From positions 558,001-622,000 of the forward strand of contig NZ_FZNV01000003.1 in the NCBI RefSeq assembly GCF_900188415.1: 64,000 nt of DNA. Reading direction: 5' to 3'. Positions 35,557 through 43,711 of the stretch are shown piece by piece (within the stretch, counting starts at the first letter, position 1; every line of letters begins with the position of its first letter). Source of the stretch: Maribacter sedimenticola. GTDB lineage: Bacteria; Bacteroidota; Bacteroidia; Flavobacteriales; Flavobacteriaceae. The notes under the pieces are model-generated. The model searched no databases and was not told the DNA's origin. It saw nothing but the letters and a program-made list of their open reading frames with translations. The position numbers were made by a program, and so were the translations under genes.

Positions 35557-35979
35557 CTAATGAAATACAGTCTTAATCTCCAGTTCAGCAAATTGTCTGA
35601 ACATTTCCATTACTCCGCAATACTTCTCAATAGATAAATCTACCGCTCTTTGAAGTTTTTTCTCATTTAAATTACTTCCATGAAAATGATATTCTATCAC
35701 GACCTTATCATAAAACTTTGGATGCTCATCTGTTAAATTCGCAATGGTTTCAATATGAAACTCATCTACCTCTAACTTCATCTTTTTAAACATAGCCGCA
35801 ACATCCAGTCCTGAACAACCGGCCAATGAAGAAAGCATGAGTGCTTTTGGTCTTAACCCACTACTGTCACCACCATCTTCTTTGGCGATATCAATTTTTA
35901 AAGCATGTCCGGACGGATTATTACTTTCAAAGGCCATATTGCCTAACCATTTCGTGGTAATATGATTTGTTGTGCTCAT
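35557..35979 (-). CDS. OsmC/Ohr-family peroxiredoxin-like protein
   Basis: The 140-residue protein has the OsmC fold with two redox Cys residues: one in SLAGCSGLDVA (about residue 54) and one in EKYCGVMEMF (about 119). The helix between them carries KKMKLEVDEF. OsmC-type proteins reduce organic hydroperoxides, usually with lipoyl or thiol donors. The gene ends 5 bases from the right inverted repeat of the S23 cassette and is otherwise isolated. The AhpD-like gene is divergent, 123 bases away. Confidence 0.88.
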   Translation of the reverse strand: MSTTNHITTKWLGNMAFESNNPSGHALKIDIAKEDGGDSSGLRPKALMLSSLAGCSGLDVAAMFKKMKLEVDEFHIETIANLTDEHPKFYDKVVIEYHFHGSNLNEKKLQRAVDLSIEKYCGVMEMFRQFAELEIKTVFH

Positions 35980-36102
35980 AATTTTTTGTTTCTTGTAGAA
36001 TACAAAAATACGATAATCTAAGCGGTTATTCTGAGCACCAAAACATGGGTTGCCCCATCAATTTAGAGATATCACTAACAAACAATTTCTTAAAATTCAA
36101 CT

Positions 36103-36705
36103 ATGGCATTAGTAACACCACTTGACCCAAATCATGATCCCGAGACCAAAGAACTGGCTGCATTTTTCAACGAAACACTTGGATTTTGCCCTAATTCAGT
36201 CTTGACCATGCAGCACCGACCCGCAATATCCAAAGCTTTCATTAATCTTAACAAAGCCGTTATGGCCAATGAAGGCAGGGTTACTTCGTCCTTAAAAAGA
36301 ATGATTGCGTGGGTGAGTAGCAACACTACGGGTTGTAGATATTGCCAAGCTCATGCTATACGCGCTGCAGAACGCTATGGTGCAGAACAGGAACAACTAG
36401 ATAATATTTGGGAATACAGAACACACCCTGCGTTTTCCGATGCAGAGCGTGCCGCTTTAGATTTCTCCTTACAGGCCTCACAAGTACCCAACGGTGTTGA
36501 TGCCGAAATAAAAGAACGTTTATACCAACACTGGAACGAAGGTGAAATTGTTGAAATGCTAGGAGTAATCTCCCTCTTTGGATATCTTAACCGCTGGAAC
36601 GATTCTATGGGGACATCTATTGAAACAGGAGCTGTTGAAAGTGCCGACCAATACCTAGGTAAACATGGCTGGGAAAAAGGAAAACATGATGGGTCGGTTT
36701 ATTAG
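36103..36705 (+). CDS. AhpD-like / carboxymuconolactone decarboxylase-family peroxidase-related enzyme
   Basis: The 200-residue protein contains the alkylhydroperoxidase D core with the redox pair CRYC in TTGCRYCQAHAIRAAERYG (about residues 77-90) and a helical bundle around it. The N-terminal lead (PLDPNHDPETKELAAFF) matches peroxidase-related subfamilies. It probably removes peroxides or works with an antioxidant chain; a decarboxylase role is less likely. It is divergent from the OsmC gene, so the two could form an oxidative-stress unit. A GTTGATG tandem repeat begins at its last base. Confidence 0.8.
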   Translation: MALVTPLDPNHDPETKELAAFFNETLGFCPNSVLTMQHRPAISKAFINLNKAVMANEGRVTSSLKRMIAWVSSNTTGCRYCQAHAIRAAERYGAEQEQLDNIWEYRTHPAFSDAERAALDFSLQASQVPNGVDAEIKERLYQHWNEGEIVEMLGVISLFGYLNRWNDSMGTSIETGAVESADQYLGKHGWEKGKHDGSVY

Positions 36706-36746
36706 TTGATGGTTGATGGTTGATGGTTGATGGTTGATGGTTGATG
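36705..36746 (+). repeat. Tandem heptamer repeat, six copies of GTTGATG
   Basis: Six perfect head-to-tail copies of GTTGATG occupy 42 bases, starting at the last base of the AhpD-like stop codon. Such a run can change in length by slippage. No function is evident. Confidence 0.95.
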
Positions 36747-36798
36747 GAAATTAAAAAATTCGTCATTGCATGGCACGACGCAATCTGTTTAATTGTGA

Positions 36799-36826
36799 AT
36801 AAAAACCCTTAGCTTTCACTAAGGTT
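36799..36826 (-). terminator. Probable terminator for the UDG-like gene
   Basis: On the minus strand AACCTTAG and CTAAGGGTT pair around a six-base loop, followed by TTTATT. It lies about 105 bases beyond the stop codon at 36932. Confidence 0.55.
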
Positions 36827-36931
36827 AGTTTGAGTGGTTAGTGCTTACAATAGAACAAAAAGAAAAAAATGTATCTAGAACCTTTTGGAATATGTAAGGT
36901 TCTCGAAATTTTTTATAGAAAAGCAGTTATG

Positions 36932-37510
36932 TCAACTTTTCTGTAAAATACCAGCAACCAATTTCTGCAATTCTCCAACAACATCATCTTCGAACCAAGG
37001 ATTTTTACTTCGCCAAAAACGATTTACTGGTGATGGATGTGGCAAAAGGAAATACTTTGGCAAAAACTCTTCGTAGTGCAACACATTCTCCGTCAAGTTC
37101 TTTTTAGCTTCTTGACCCAAATATTGATCTTGCGAATACTTGCCAATAAGTAGAATGAGTTTTACATTCTTGAACTCTTCCCACACTTTTGTGTGCCACA
37201 ACGGGGCGCATTCTTTCCTTGGAGGTAGATCACCTGTTTTTCCTTTTCCAGGATAACAAAATCCCATTGGTAATATTCCGAAATTACCTGGATTATAGAA
37301 CTCATCGTCCGTAACACCTAGCCATTCCCGTAACTTTCTACCACTAGGGTCATCCCAAGCTTTATTTTCGACATGGGCTTTTCTACCTGGTGCCTGACTT
37401 ACCAATATAATCTTAGAATTTATAGATCCTGCAACAATTGGTCGTGGTTCTAAAGGCAAATGGGCCTTACACACTTGACATCCTCTTATTTCAGTTAATA
37501 AATCTTGCAT
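36932..37510 (-). CDS. Uracil-DNA glycosylase-family protein
   Basis: The 192-residue protein has the UDG-superfamily pattern: an opening C-x2-C pair (EIRGCQVCKAHL), ILVSQAPGRKAH (motif A-like), GILPMGFCYPG and the C-terminal LLPHPSPVNRFW (motif B-like, H-P-S). This set suits the short uracil-DNA glycosylase-like family of bacteria, possibly distinct from Ung, in which the two N-terminal Cys and later Cys could hold an Fe-S cluster. It may remove uracil or other damaged bases. Enzyme activity is not certain. Confidence 0.75.
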   Translation of the reverse strand: MQDLLTEIRGCQVCKAHLPLEPRPIVAGSINSKIILVSQAPGRKAHVENKAWDDPSGRKLREWLGVTDDEFYNPGNFGILPMGFCYPGKGKTGDLPPRKECAPLWHTKVWEEFKNVKLILLIGKYSQDQYLGQEAKKNLTENVLHYEEFLPKYFLLPHPSPVNRFWRSKNPWFEDDVVGELQKLVAGILQKS

Positions 37511-37619
37511 ATCGTTCTCTTGTAAATCGTATCAAAACCCCAAGAACCTGACTTTTAATTGCTGAAGTCCTACGGATTTAAAACCTTGATGCTAATTGGG
37601 TCACAATTACGCTTGACTT

Positions 37620-37964
37620 CTAAAACGGCATTAAAGGCTCACCATTAAAATGCAATCCTTTAAATCCTGTTTTCATGAAATTTCTAATATTTTGATGCCC
37701 TTCACCATTAGGTTCCTTTAAAACTTCATCGAAATAATAAGAGCCGAAACAGGCTAAAGTTTCGTCTTTGGACAACCCCGCTTTCTTGGCAAAAGCAAAA
37801 ACCTTGCACGAACCGGAATTTTGGCCGGCCTCGTTATCTAATTCCCCATTGGTAAATGATGTTGGAGTAAATTGATAATTGGCATCAATTACATCCATGG
37901 TTTCCGAAAATGATATCTCCTTAGGCCGTATTGCCAATTTTAACTTGTACTCTTCTATTGTCAT
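37620..37964 (-). CDS. HopJ type III effector-family protein
   Basis: The 114-residue protein matches the short HopJ family, with MDVIDANYQFTPTSFTNG, NEAGQNSGSCKVFAFA, CFGSYYFDEV and GHQNIRNFM. The family is named from a Pseudomonas effector but also occurs in many bacteria that lack type III secretion, including flavobacteria. No secretion system is seen here and its role is unknown. It follows the UDG-like gene in the same direction. Confidence 0.85.
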   Translation of the reverse strand: MTIEEYKLKLAIRPKEISFSETMDVIDANYQFTPTSFTNGELDNEAGQNSGSCKVFAFAKKAGLSKDETLACFGSYYFDEVLKEPNGEGHQNIRNFMKTGFKGLHFNGEPLMPF

Positions 37965-37994
37965 TAATTCTATATTTAATCTAATTATGCTTCT

Positions 37995-38966
37995 TCATAT
38001 ATTAATGTTTAAATATAAGGAAACCCTATTTTTTACTTCCACCTTTCCGTTATTTAAGTTTTGGGATATTGGCAACATGCTTGAGATACCAAATGAATAC
38101 CTCTTGTAATTCGTTTCAAAACCCAATCGGGCAAAATAAACTTCGCCACCTGTATCTGATACCTTTAAACCAAATTCCTTGTTCTCGGAAAAAATTTCGC
38201 TTCCCAGTCCTACTTGCGGTGTAAGTGAAATTGTATTGGACACATAGTAGGTCTTATAGGTGTTTAGTGTTAAATTCCATTGATTTCCAAATTGATAATT
38301 TGTACTATTTTCTGTCTTGAGCGTATAATTTACTGATGCGGACAGACCCCAATTTCTATGTACCACCCCATAATTTGTGGCAAAAAGATAATCCCAACTA
38401 CCCGTACCTAATTGAAAACTTGGGTTTACGGTGCCTTCAATATTTGCAGCATCAAAACTTCCCGTGGGCACCTTGACCCCGCCACCAATCTGTAAAGTGT
38501 GTTCCGCTCCTATGGAGACCAAACTATCCGGAGTTTGGCTAAGTAATAGATAATACGCCAATACCGTAGCATCACCAACACCTTCAATACGTTGTTCGGT
38601 ATTATCCGCAAAGGTCCTATTATGAAAATGATAAGGTAAAAGAGCATTTAACAATACCCGTTTACTCACCGGGAATTTACCCCAGGCCTGTACCGTATTG
38701 AAGTTTTCGTTGATCCAAGGCGAATTATCAAAAATACCATCTCTTGAACGATACTTCTGACCTATATATCTCAACCCTATGAAATTATTGTTCAACCCTG
38801 TGCCAAAACCCATGCTACCACCATTACCCCCGCAGCCACAGGTGTCGCAGAAATATTCAAAATCGGTATTTTTCCAAATACAATCAGATTCTACTTCTAG
38901 CAAATCATTTGCTTTGGCACTAAATAGTCCCCCAAGCAAAAACATATATATTATAATCTTGTTCAT
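37995..38966 (-). CDS. Outer membrane beta-barrel protein of the MbnPH locus
   Basis: The 323-residue protein has a signal peptide (ending near SAKAN), an unusual Cys/Gly segment CDTCGCGGNGG (about residues 40-50) and then alternating beta strands ending in LYLNINI, typical of an outer membrane barrel. It is the last gene of a run with an MbnH-like cytochrome (3 bases upstream) and an MbnP-like lipoprotein. The CDTCGCGG cluster could bind copper. No family name is certain. Confidence 0.65.
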   Translation of the reverse strand: MNKIIIYMFLLGGLFSAKANDLLEVESDCIWKNTDFEYFCDTCGCGGNGGSMGFGTGLNNNFIGLRYIGQKYRSRDGIFDNSPWINENFNTVQAWGKFPVSKRVLLNALLPYHFHNRTFADNTEQRIEGVGDATVLAYYLLLSQTPDSLVSIGAEHTLQIGGGVKVPTGSFDAANIEGTVNPSFQLGTGSWDYLFATNYGVVHRNWGLSASVNYTLKTENSTNYQFGNQWNLTLNTYKTYYVSNTISLTPQVGLGSEIFSENKEFGLKVSDTGGEVYFARLGFETNYKRYSFGISSMLPISQNLNNGKVEVKNRVSLYLNINI

Positions 38967-38969
38967 TTT

Positions 38970-40007
38970 TTAATATTCTGAAAATCGTTCGTCATTTATA
39001 AAAGTCTCATCTGTCAATAGTTCAAAGAAGGCCAATAGCCCTTCTTTTTCCGCATCGCTTAATGCTATTCCAAGTCCGTTATCAGTTCTTAAAGAATCAT
39101 CCAATGTTTCTGAATCTACCACGCCATTGGCATAAAAATTCAGTACGGATTCTAGGCTACCGAACCTACCATCGTGCATGTAAGGAGCCGTTAGCGCTAC
39201 ATTACGTAAACTGGGCACTTTAAACTTGTAATTATCATTAACACTACCGCTAACCTCAGCCCTACCAACATCGTTCAGTTGAGGATTGGGTGGCAAGCCA
39301 TTGTTTCTAAAACTACCATCGGTAAATAGATCAGTGGCATGGCAAGTGGTACACTTTTGTTGAAAAACCGATAAACCATATGCTTCAACTTCGGTTAATT
39401 CGCCGCCCTCTTCATTCCGTACAAATTTGTCATACTTAGAATTTGAGGAAATCATCATGACCATAAACTGGGATAAGGCCTTTAAAAAATTCTCGGCGTT
39501 TACACCACCTTCTTCAAAAGCATTCTCAAACTGTTGCTGATATTCACTGTCCGCTATGAGTTTATTGATGACTCCCGTCATGGTCTCCCCCATTTCTACC
39601 TCATTGGTTATAGGTATGATTGGAAAAAGGTCTAAATGCGATGTAGCGCCATCCCAAGCAAATTCATTAAAAAATGCCATGTTAGAAATGGTAGGCGTAT
39701 TTCTTGTGCCTTCCAAATCATCTACACCGTGACTGAATTGATGACCGTGGTGGGTGAATGCAAAATTTTGCTCATGGCAGAACCCGCACGAGATAAAACC
39801 GTTAGAAGAGAGATTACCATCATAGAATAATTTCTTACCCAACTCAAAACCTAATTGTGTTGGCGGGTTGGCTTCTATATCATAAACCAAATCAGGAAAA
39901 TTCTCAGGAACTTCTACGGTCAACAAGGTATTCTCCAATGGTAGATATTCCTCATTATTACAGGACACCAAACACACCGACAGTAATACCCAAAATAGAT
40001 ATTTCAT
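38970..40007 (-). CDS. Dihaem cytochrome c peroxidase-family protein (MbnH-like)
   Basis: The 345-residue lipoprotein (Cys16 in CLVSCNN) has two c-type haem sites: CGFCH (about residue 75) and CTTCH (about 218), and the peroxidase-family stretch TAPYMHDGRFGSLESVLNFY with its Met/His. In methanotrophs MbnH modifies a Trp of its partner MbnP so that it binds copper. Gene order here (MbnP upstream, 50-base gap) repeats that pairing, so an MbnH role fits better than a simple peroxidase; classical peroxide reduction remains possible. The protein would sit outside the inner membrane. Confidence 0.82.
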   Translation of the reverse strand: MKYLFWVLLSVCLVSCNNEEYLPLENTLLTVEVPENFPDLVYDIEANPPTQLGFELGKKLFYDGNLSSNGFISCGFCHEQNFAFTHHGHQFSHGVDDLEGTRNTPTISNMAFFNEFAWDGATSHLDLFPIIPITNEVEMGETMTGVINKLIADSEYQQQFENAFEEGGVNAENFLKALSQFMVMMISSNSKYDKFVRNEEGGELTEVEAYGLSVFQQKCTTCHATDLFTDGSFRNNGLPPNPQLNDVGRAEVSGSVNDNYKFKVPSLRNVALTAPYMHDGRFGSLESVLNFYANGVVDSETLDDSLRTDNGLGIALSDAEKEGLLAFFELLTDETFINDERFSEY

Positions 40008-40057
40008 CTTTTTTAATTTTTAAACAGGGCCGCTAAAATTAAGCGACCCCTATGTGT

Positions 40058-40861
40058 TTAATGTGAATGTCCTGTACCGTTATGAACGTGGTCTACCGTA
40101 AACATACTTGCCGTATTTAAGGCCACCAATGGCGACTTTTCTTCGCTAACCATAATTACCGACTGTTCAGAAAGTGATAATTTATGCGCTCCGTCTAAAA
40201 TAGCATTGGCATCTGCCACTAGGTGAACAATGGGAGACATTTCATCACTTACCAAAGCATCTGTACCCAGGCTTAGGGTAACTTCCTTATAATTATCCAA
40301 GCTTGAACCATGACTACCCATATGCACTTTAAAATCTGTTGTTTCGGTCACGGTTTCCGAAGTAAACGTTCCTTCGAAATTCAAAAACTTATAGCCTGCC
40401 TGCCATGACCACATCATATTGGTCTCTTCGGCTACGGTTAAAAAATCGCCCTGGCCTTCAGCACCTTGAAGGTACTTTTCTTGATCTACACCCACACCAA
40501 AAGTGATAGATACATAGGTTCCCGCAGGTATATTCTCTAACACTACCTCTGTATTACCGGTTTCTTCACTGGTAACAAAGTAGCTGTCATCTTTTTCATA
40601 AGTAAAGGTTTCACCTTGATCATTGGTTAAACGAAAATTACTGACAATATAATTGAGCCTTGTAATTGTCAATGTTTCATTTTGGGAATTGGTATAGCTA
40701 GATGTCGCCAGTAAAAGATCGTCCGATCCCACACTGTTATCAAACTCAAGTGTTACACTGTTCTCGCCAATTAACTCCGTAGCAGTATCATCATCGCTGC
40801 TACAACTAACAAATACGGTTAATACTAAGGTTAGTGCTAAAATTTTATATATAGATTTCAT
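40058..40861 (-). CDS. MbnP-family lipoprotein
   Basis: From ATG 40861 the product is 267 residues with a lipoprotein signal (VFVSCSSDDD). An in-frame ATG at 40894 would put a non-signal leader in front. The body holds family-like features: SVTLEFDNSVGSDDL, RLNYIVSNFRL, NMMWSWQAGYKFLNFEG and a His-rich end (HVHNGTGHSH). MbnP is a copper-binding partner of the dihaem enzyme MbnH. The Trp in MMWSW are candidates for MbnH modification. Assignment is by motif and neighbour gene. Confidence 0.75.
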   Translation of the reverse strand: MKSIYKILALTLVLTVFVSCSSDDDTATELIGENSVTLEFDNSVGSDDLLLATSSYTNSQNETLTITRLNYIVSNFRLTNDQGETFTYEKDDSYFVTSEETGNTEVVLENIPAGTYVSITFGVGVDQEKYLQGAEGQGDFLTVAEETNMMWSWQAGYKFLNFEGTFTSETVTETTDFKVHMGSHGSSLDNYKEVTLSLGTDALVSDEMSPIVHLVADANAILDGAHKLSLSEQSVIMVSEEKSPLVALNTASMFTVDHVHNGTGHSH

Positions 40862-41068
40862 CTGTTGATATATTATTATGAATGCAGAAGCCATATAAAA
40901 TTGGCTTGTTACATTCTTGTCATTGTAATGGTTTCACCTTATGCACAGGCATAAGTTGTTTTTAAATAAAATAATTGATCAGTTACCCCCGACTTCCGAA
41001 TTTGAGCCGTGGTAAAAGCACATAGCTGGGCATCACTTCAAATAAGCTTGCCTAATCTACAATGCTAT

Positions 41069-41440
41069 TTAGGAGATGAAATTGGGTGGACGAAAAACAG
41101 GTGATATAAACTGTTGTTCGTTCAAGTTAGGATGCATTGAAACCAAAGCTGTTTTGATCAATACACTTTCAAAATCAACATCAAGAATATTTACAAAGCC
41201 AATAGGATATTCGCGAAGATCGGCAGATGGTATATCTTGATGATCTTTTTCTTGTTGTTCTTTGATCATTTGTGCCAAGTAACATTTACCATCACAATTA
41301 AGCATGGGCTTGTCTTTATTGATACACAGTACTTCAGCAATATAATCTTTATTTAACACATACTCTAACACAGGCAATACCGGCTTTACCATTGCAGTGA
41401 GGTAAAGAAGAATAAAGGTATATGTGAGAGTTTTATTCAT
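41069..41440 (-). CDS. Small membrane-anchored Cys-motif protein upstream of the MbnPH locus
   Basis: The 123-residue protein begins with a hydrophobic signal or anchor (about 5-25) and has VLCINKDKPMLNCDGKCYLA (about 37-57), where three Cys in C-x10-C-x3-C spacing could bind a metal. It is on the same strand as the mbnP-like gene with a 207-base gap. Short proteins with this C-x-N-K...C-x-G-K-C-Y-L motif appear in Bacteroidota next to metal-related genes. A copper link is inference from position. Confidence 0.55.
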   Translation of the reverse strand: MNKTLTYTFILLYLTAMVKPVLPVLEYVLNKDYIAEVLCINKDKPMLNCDGKCYLAQMIKEQQEKDHQDIPSADLREYPIGFVNILDVDFESVLIKTALVSMHPNLNEQQFISPVFRPPNFIS

Positions 41441-41538
41441 GCTAAACTGGAGTAAAGGTAATTCTCATTTTGAAAATTTCTTATTTATTTCTCCAATTTA
41501 ACACTTACTTTCTTTATTTTGAATGATTTGAATCACTC

Positions 41539-42210
41539 CTATTTATTCCCCCCAACAATAATAACTATTTCACCTTTTGGCGGTTTTTCCGTAAAATGTT
41601 TTAAAACTTCTTCGGCAGTACCACGAACGGTTTCTTCGTACAACTTAGTTAATTCCCTTGATACGGAAACCGGTCTTTCCGCCCCAAAAAATTCAACAAA
41701 ATTTCCTAATGTCTTTAAAAGTTTATGTGGAGATTCATAAAAGATAATGGTGCGCGGTTCATCTGCCAATAACTTTAAACGTGTTTGCCTACCCTTCTTT
41801 ACCGGAAGAAATCCTTCAAAAACAAATTTATCATTTGGCAAACCACTGTTGACCAATGCGGGTACAAAAGCCGTGGCTCCTGGCAAGCATTCTACCTCAA
41901 CATCTGCTTCAACACAGGCACGGGTCAATAAGAATCCGGGGTCTGAAATTGCCGGCGTGCCAGCATCGGAAATCAATGCAATATGCTCACCACCTTTTAA
42001 TTTTCCCACTAAATAATCGACCATTTTATGCTCATTGTGCATATGGTGACTTTTCATTGGCGTAGCAATTTCAAAATGTTGCAAGAGCTTTCCACTGGTA
42101 CGGGTATCTTCTGCAAGAATAAGATCCACCTCCTTAAGAACACGTATGGCCCTTAGGGTCATATCTTCCAAATTACCTATTGGTGTAGGCACTAAATACA
42201 GTTTTCCCAT
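41539..42210 (-). CDS. rsmI: 16S rRNA (cytidine(1402)-2'-O)-methyltransferase
   Basis: The 223-residue protein begins MGKLYLVPTPIGNLEDMTLRA, has LAEDTRTSGKLL and ALISDAGTPAISDPGF, and ends IVIIVGG. These are the hallmarks of the RsmI group of tetrapyrrole-methylase-fold enzymes, which 2'-O-methylate C1402 in 16S rRNA. Length is normal for Bacteroidota. The next gene on this strand is a hypothetical protein upstream. Confidence 0.93.
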   Translation of the reverse strand: MGKLYLVPTPIGNLEDMTLRAIRVLKEVDLILAEDTRTSGKLLQHFEIATPMKSHHMHNEHKMVDYLVGKLKGGEHIALISDAGTPAISDPGFLLTRACVEADVEVECLPGATAFVPALVNSGLPNDKFVFEGFLPVKKGRQTRLKLLADEPRTIIFYESPHKLLKTLGNFVEFFGAERPVSVSRELTKLYEETVRGTAEEVLKHFTEKPPKGEIVIIVGGNK

Positions 42211-42271
42211 CTACTTTAAAGTAAAACACCCAACACAAGTGCCGGGTGTGTACAGTGATTCAATAATATTT

Positions 42272-42961
42272 TTAAGCAAATCTACGTGATACCAATTCTA
42301 AAAATCGCTCTTCAAAAGGTTCCTTGCCCTCCCAATTGTTATAATCGGGTTTTACCATGTTTTGTATAAAAGCAATAGATCGCTCTTCAGTATCTATGGT
42401 ATTTAATTGGGATAGTACACGGTTGTAGTCTTCCATATTATTATTGAACAAATGTTTTACAAATGCCAAACGGTCATTAAGATCTACCTTGACATTGCTT
42501 TTTCCCAAACGATCGTTCAGTGACTTAGGTGCCAACTCTTTTTTCTGCAAGTCTTCATTTGAAGGCATAAAAAGCTCCTTATCGTTTTTCATATAATTGG
42601 GCTTTGACATAAAATCTGCCAAAACATCCTCTAACTCCCCATTACTGGGCATTTCTGACACCATATCCTTTATGGTATCCATGCCGGGAATCATGATATC
42701 TTCCTCATGTGGATTGTTTTCAGGAACCGATTTGTTGGAATCCAATACGGCATTGGCCAATTCTTCAAACTTGGCGGCAATGGCGTTTTTGGAGACATTT
42801 ACTTCCATGTCATTAAGTTCCACTTCTATAAACTTAAGGACGGCCAATTTTTCATAAAGTGATCGGGACTTTTCATAAAGCCCTGCAATATCATCGAGAT
42901 CATCTGCCGTAAGAATATCGGTAGATAATTTCCTTAACTCCTTTTTCAACTTATTTTTCAT
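42272..42961 (-). CDS. Conserved hypothetical protein
   Basis: The 229-residue soluble protein is rich in charged helices (KNKLKKELRKLSTD at the start; NMEDYNRVLSQLNTIDTEERSIAFIQNMV later). It resembles a common Flavobacteriaceae hypothetical protein found next to rsmI and tdk; no function is known to me. It lacks signal or membrane segments. The gene is divergent from tdk, 105 bases away. Confidence 0.75.
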   Translation of the reverse strand: MKNKLKKELRKLSTDILTADDLDDIAGLYEKSRSLYEKLAVLKFIEVELNDMEVNVSKNAIAAKFEELANAVLDSNKSVPENNPHEEDIMIPGMDTIKDMVSEMPSNGELEDVLADFMSKPNYMKNDKELFMPSNEDLQKKELAPKSLNDRLGKSNVKVDLNDRLAFVKHLFNNNMEDYNRVLSQLNTIDTEERSIAFIQNMVKPDYNNWEGKEPFEERFLELVSRRFA

Positions 42962-43066
42962 CTCACAATTTTTTATGTCAAGACCAAGAAGGCGGCTTTT
43001 TTTAATAACTTTATCCTCGTTTAACTAATAAACGAAAAACCCCTTATTTTCGTCTAAAATTACAAA

Positions 43067-43711
43067 ATGTTTCTTGAAAACACAGTGAATCCGAAAGAAC
43101 AATTCGGATGGATAGAAGTCATTGCCGGGTCCATGTTTTCTGGAAAGACAGAAGAATTGATCAGAAGGCTAAAGCGTGCCCAATTTGCCAAGCTAAAGGT
43201 TGAAATCTTTAAGCCTATGGTAGATACACGTTATGATGACGAAATGGTTGTCTCCCATGATGCAAACGAAATTCGTTCTACACCGGTACCAGCTGCCGCA
43301 AATATTAGGATTCTTGCAGATACCTGTGATGTTATCGGAATAGATGAGGCTCAGTTCTTCGATGACGAAATCGTTACGGTTTGCAATGACCTGGCCAATA
43401 AAGGGGTCAGAGTTATCGTGGCCGGACTGGATATGGACTTTAAAGGTAAACCTTTTGGTCCAATGCCCGCTTTAATGGCAACTGCAGAATATGTTACCAA
43501 AGTACATGCCATATGCACGCGTACCGGTAATTTGGCCAATTATAGTTTTAGAAAATCCAGCAATGACAACTTGGTTATGCTGGGTGAAGTAGATGAATAT
43601 GAACCTTTAAGCCGTGGGGCATTCTATAAGGCAAAACTTAAGGAAAGTGTAAAGTCGTTAGAGGTCAAATCGCAAGAAATCAAAGTCCCAAAACAGCATA
43701 AAAATGGCTAA
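43067..43711 (+). CDS. tdk: Thymidine kinase
   Basis: The 214-residue protein has the P-loop AGSMFSGKTEELIRR, the GIDEAQFF Walker-B-like motif and FKGKPFGPMPALMATAEYVTK, as in type II (TK1-like) thymidine kinases. The zinc-binding lasso is altered: AICTRTGN has one Cys where many members have C-x2-C. This form is common in Bacteroidota. It phosphorylates thymidine for nucleotide salvage. It overlaps alr by 8 bases, so translation is probably coupled. Confidence 0.93.
   Translation: MFLENTVNPKEQFGWIEVIAGSMFSGKTEELIRRLKRAQFAKLKVEIFKPMVDTRYDDEMVVSHDANEIRSTPVPAAANIRILADTCDVIGIDEAQFFDDEIVTVCNDLANKGVRVIVAGLDMDFKGKPFGPMPALMATAEYVTKVHAICTRTGNLANYSFRKSSNDNLVMLGEVDEYEPLSRGAFYKAKLKESVKSLEVKSQEIKVPKQHKNG

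Noticed and set aside
37620-37964. HopJ gene as evidence of a type III secretion system
   Set aside because: The family is widespread in bacteria without such systems and no secretion genes are present in the window.
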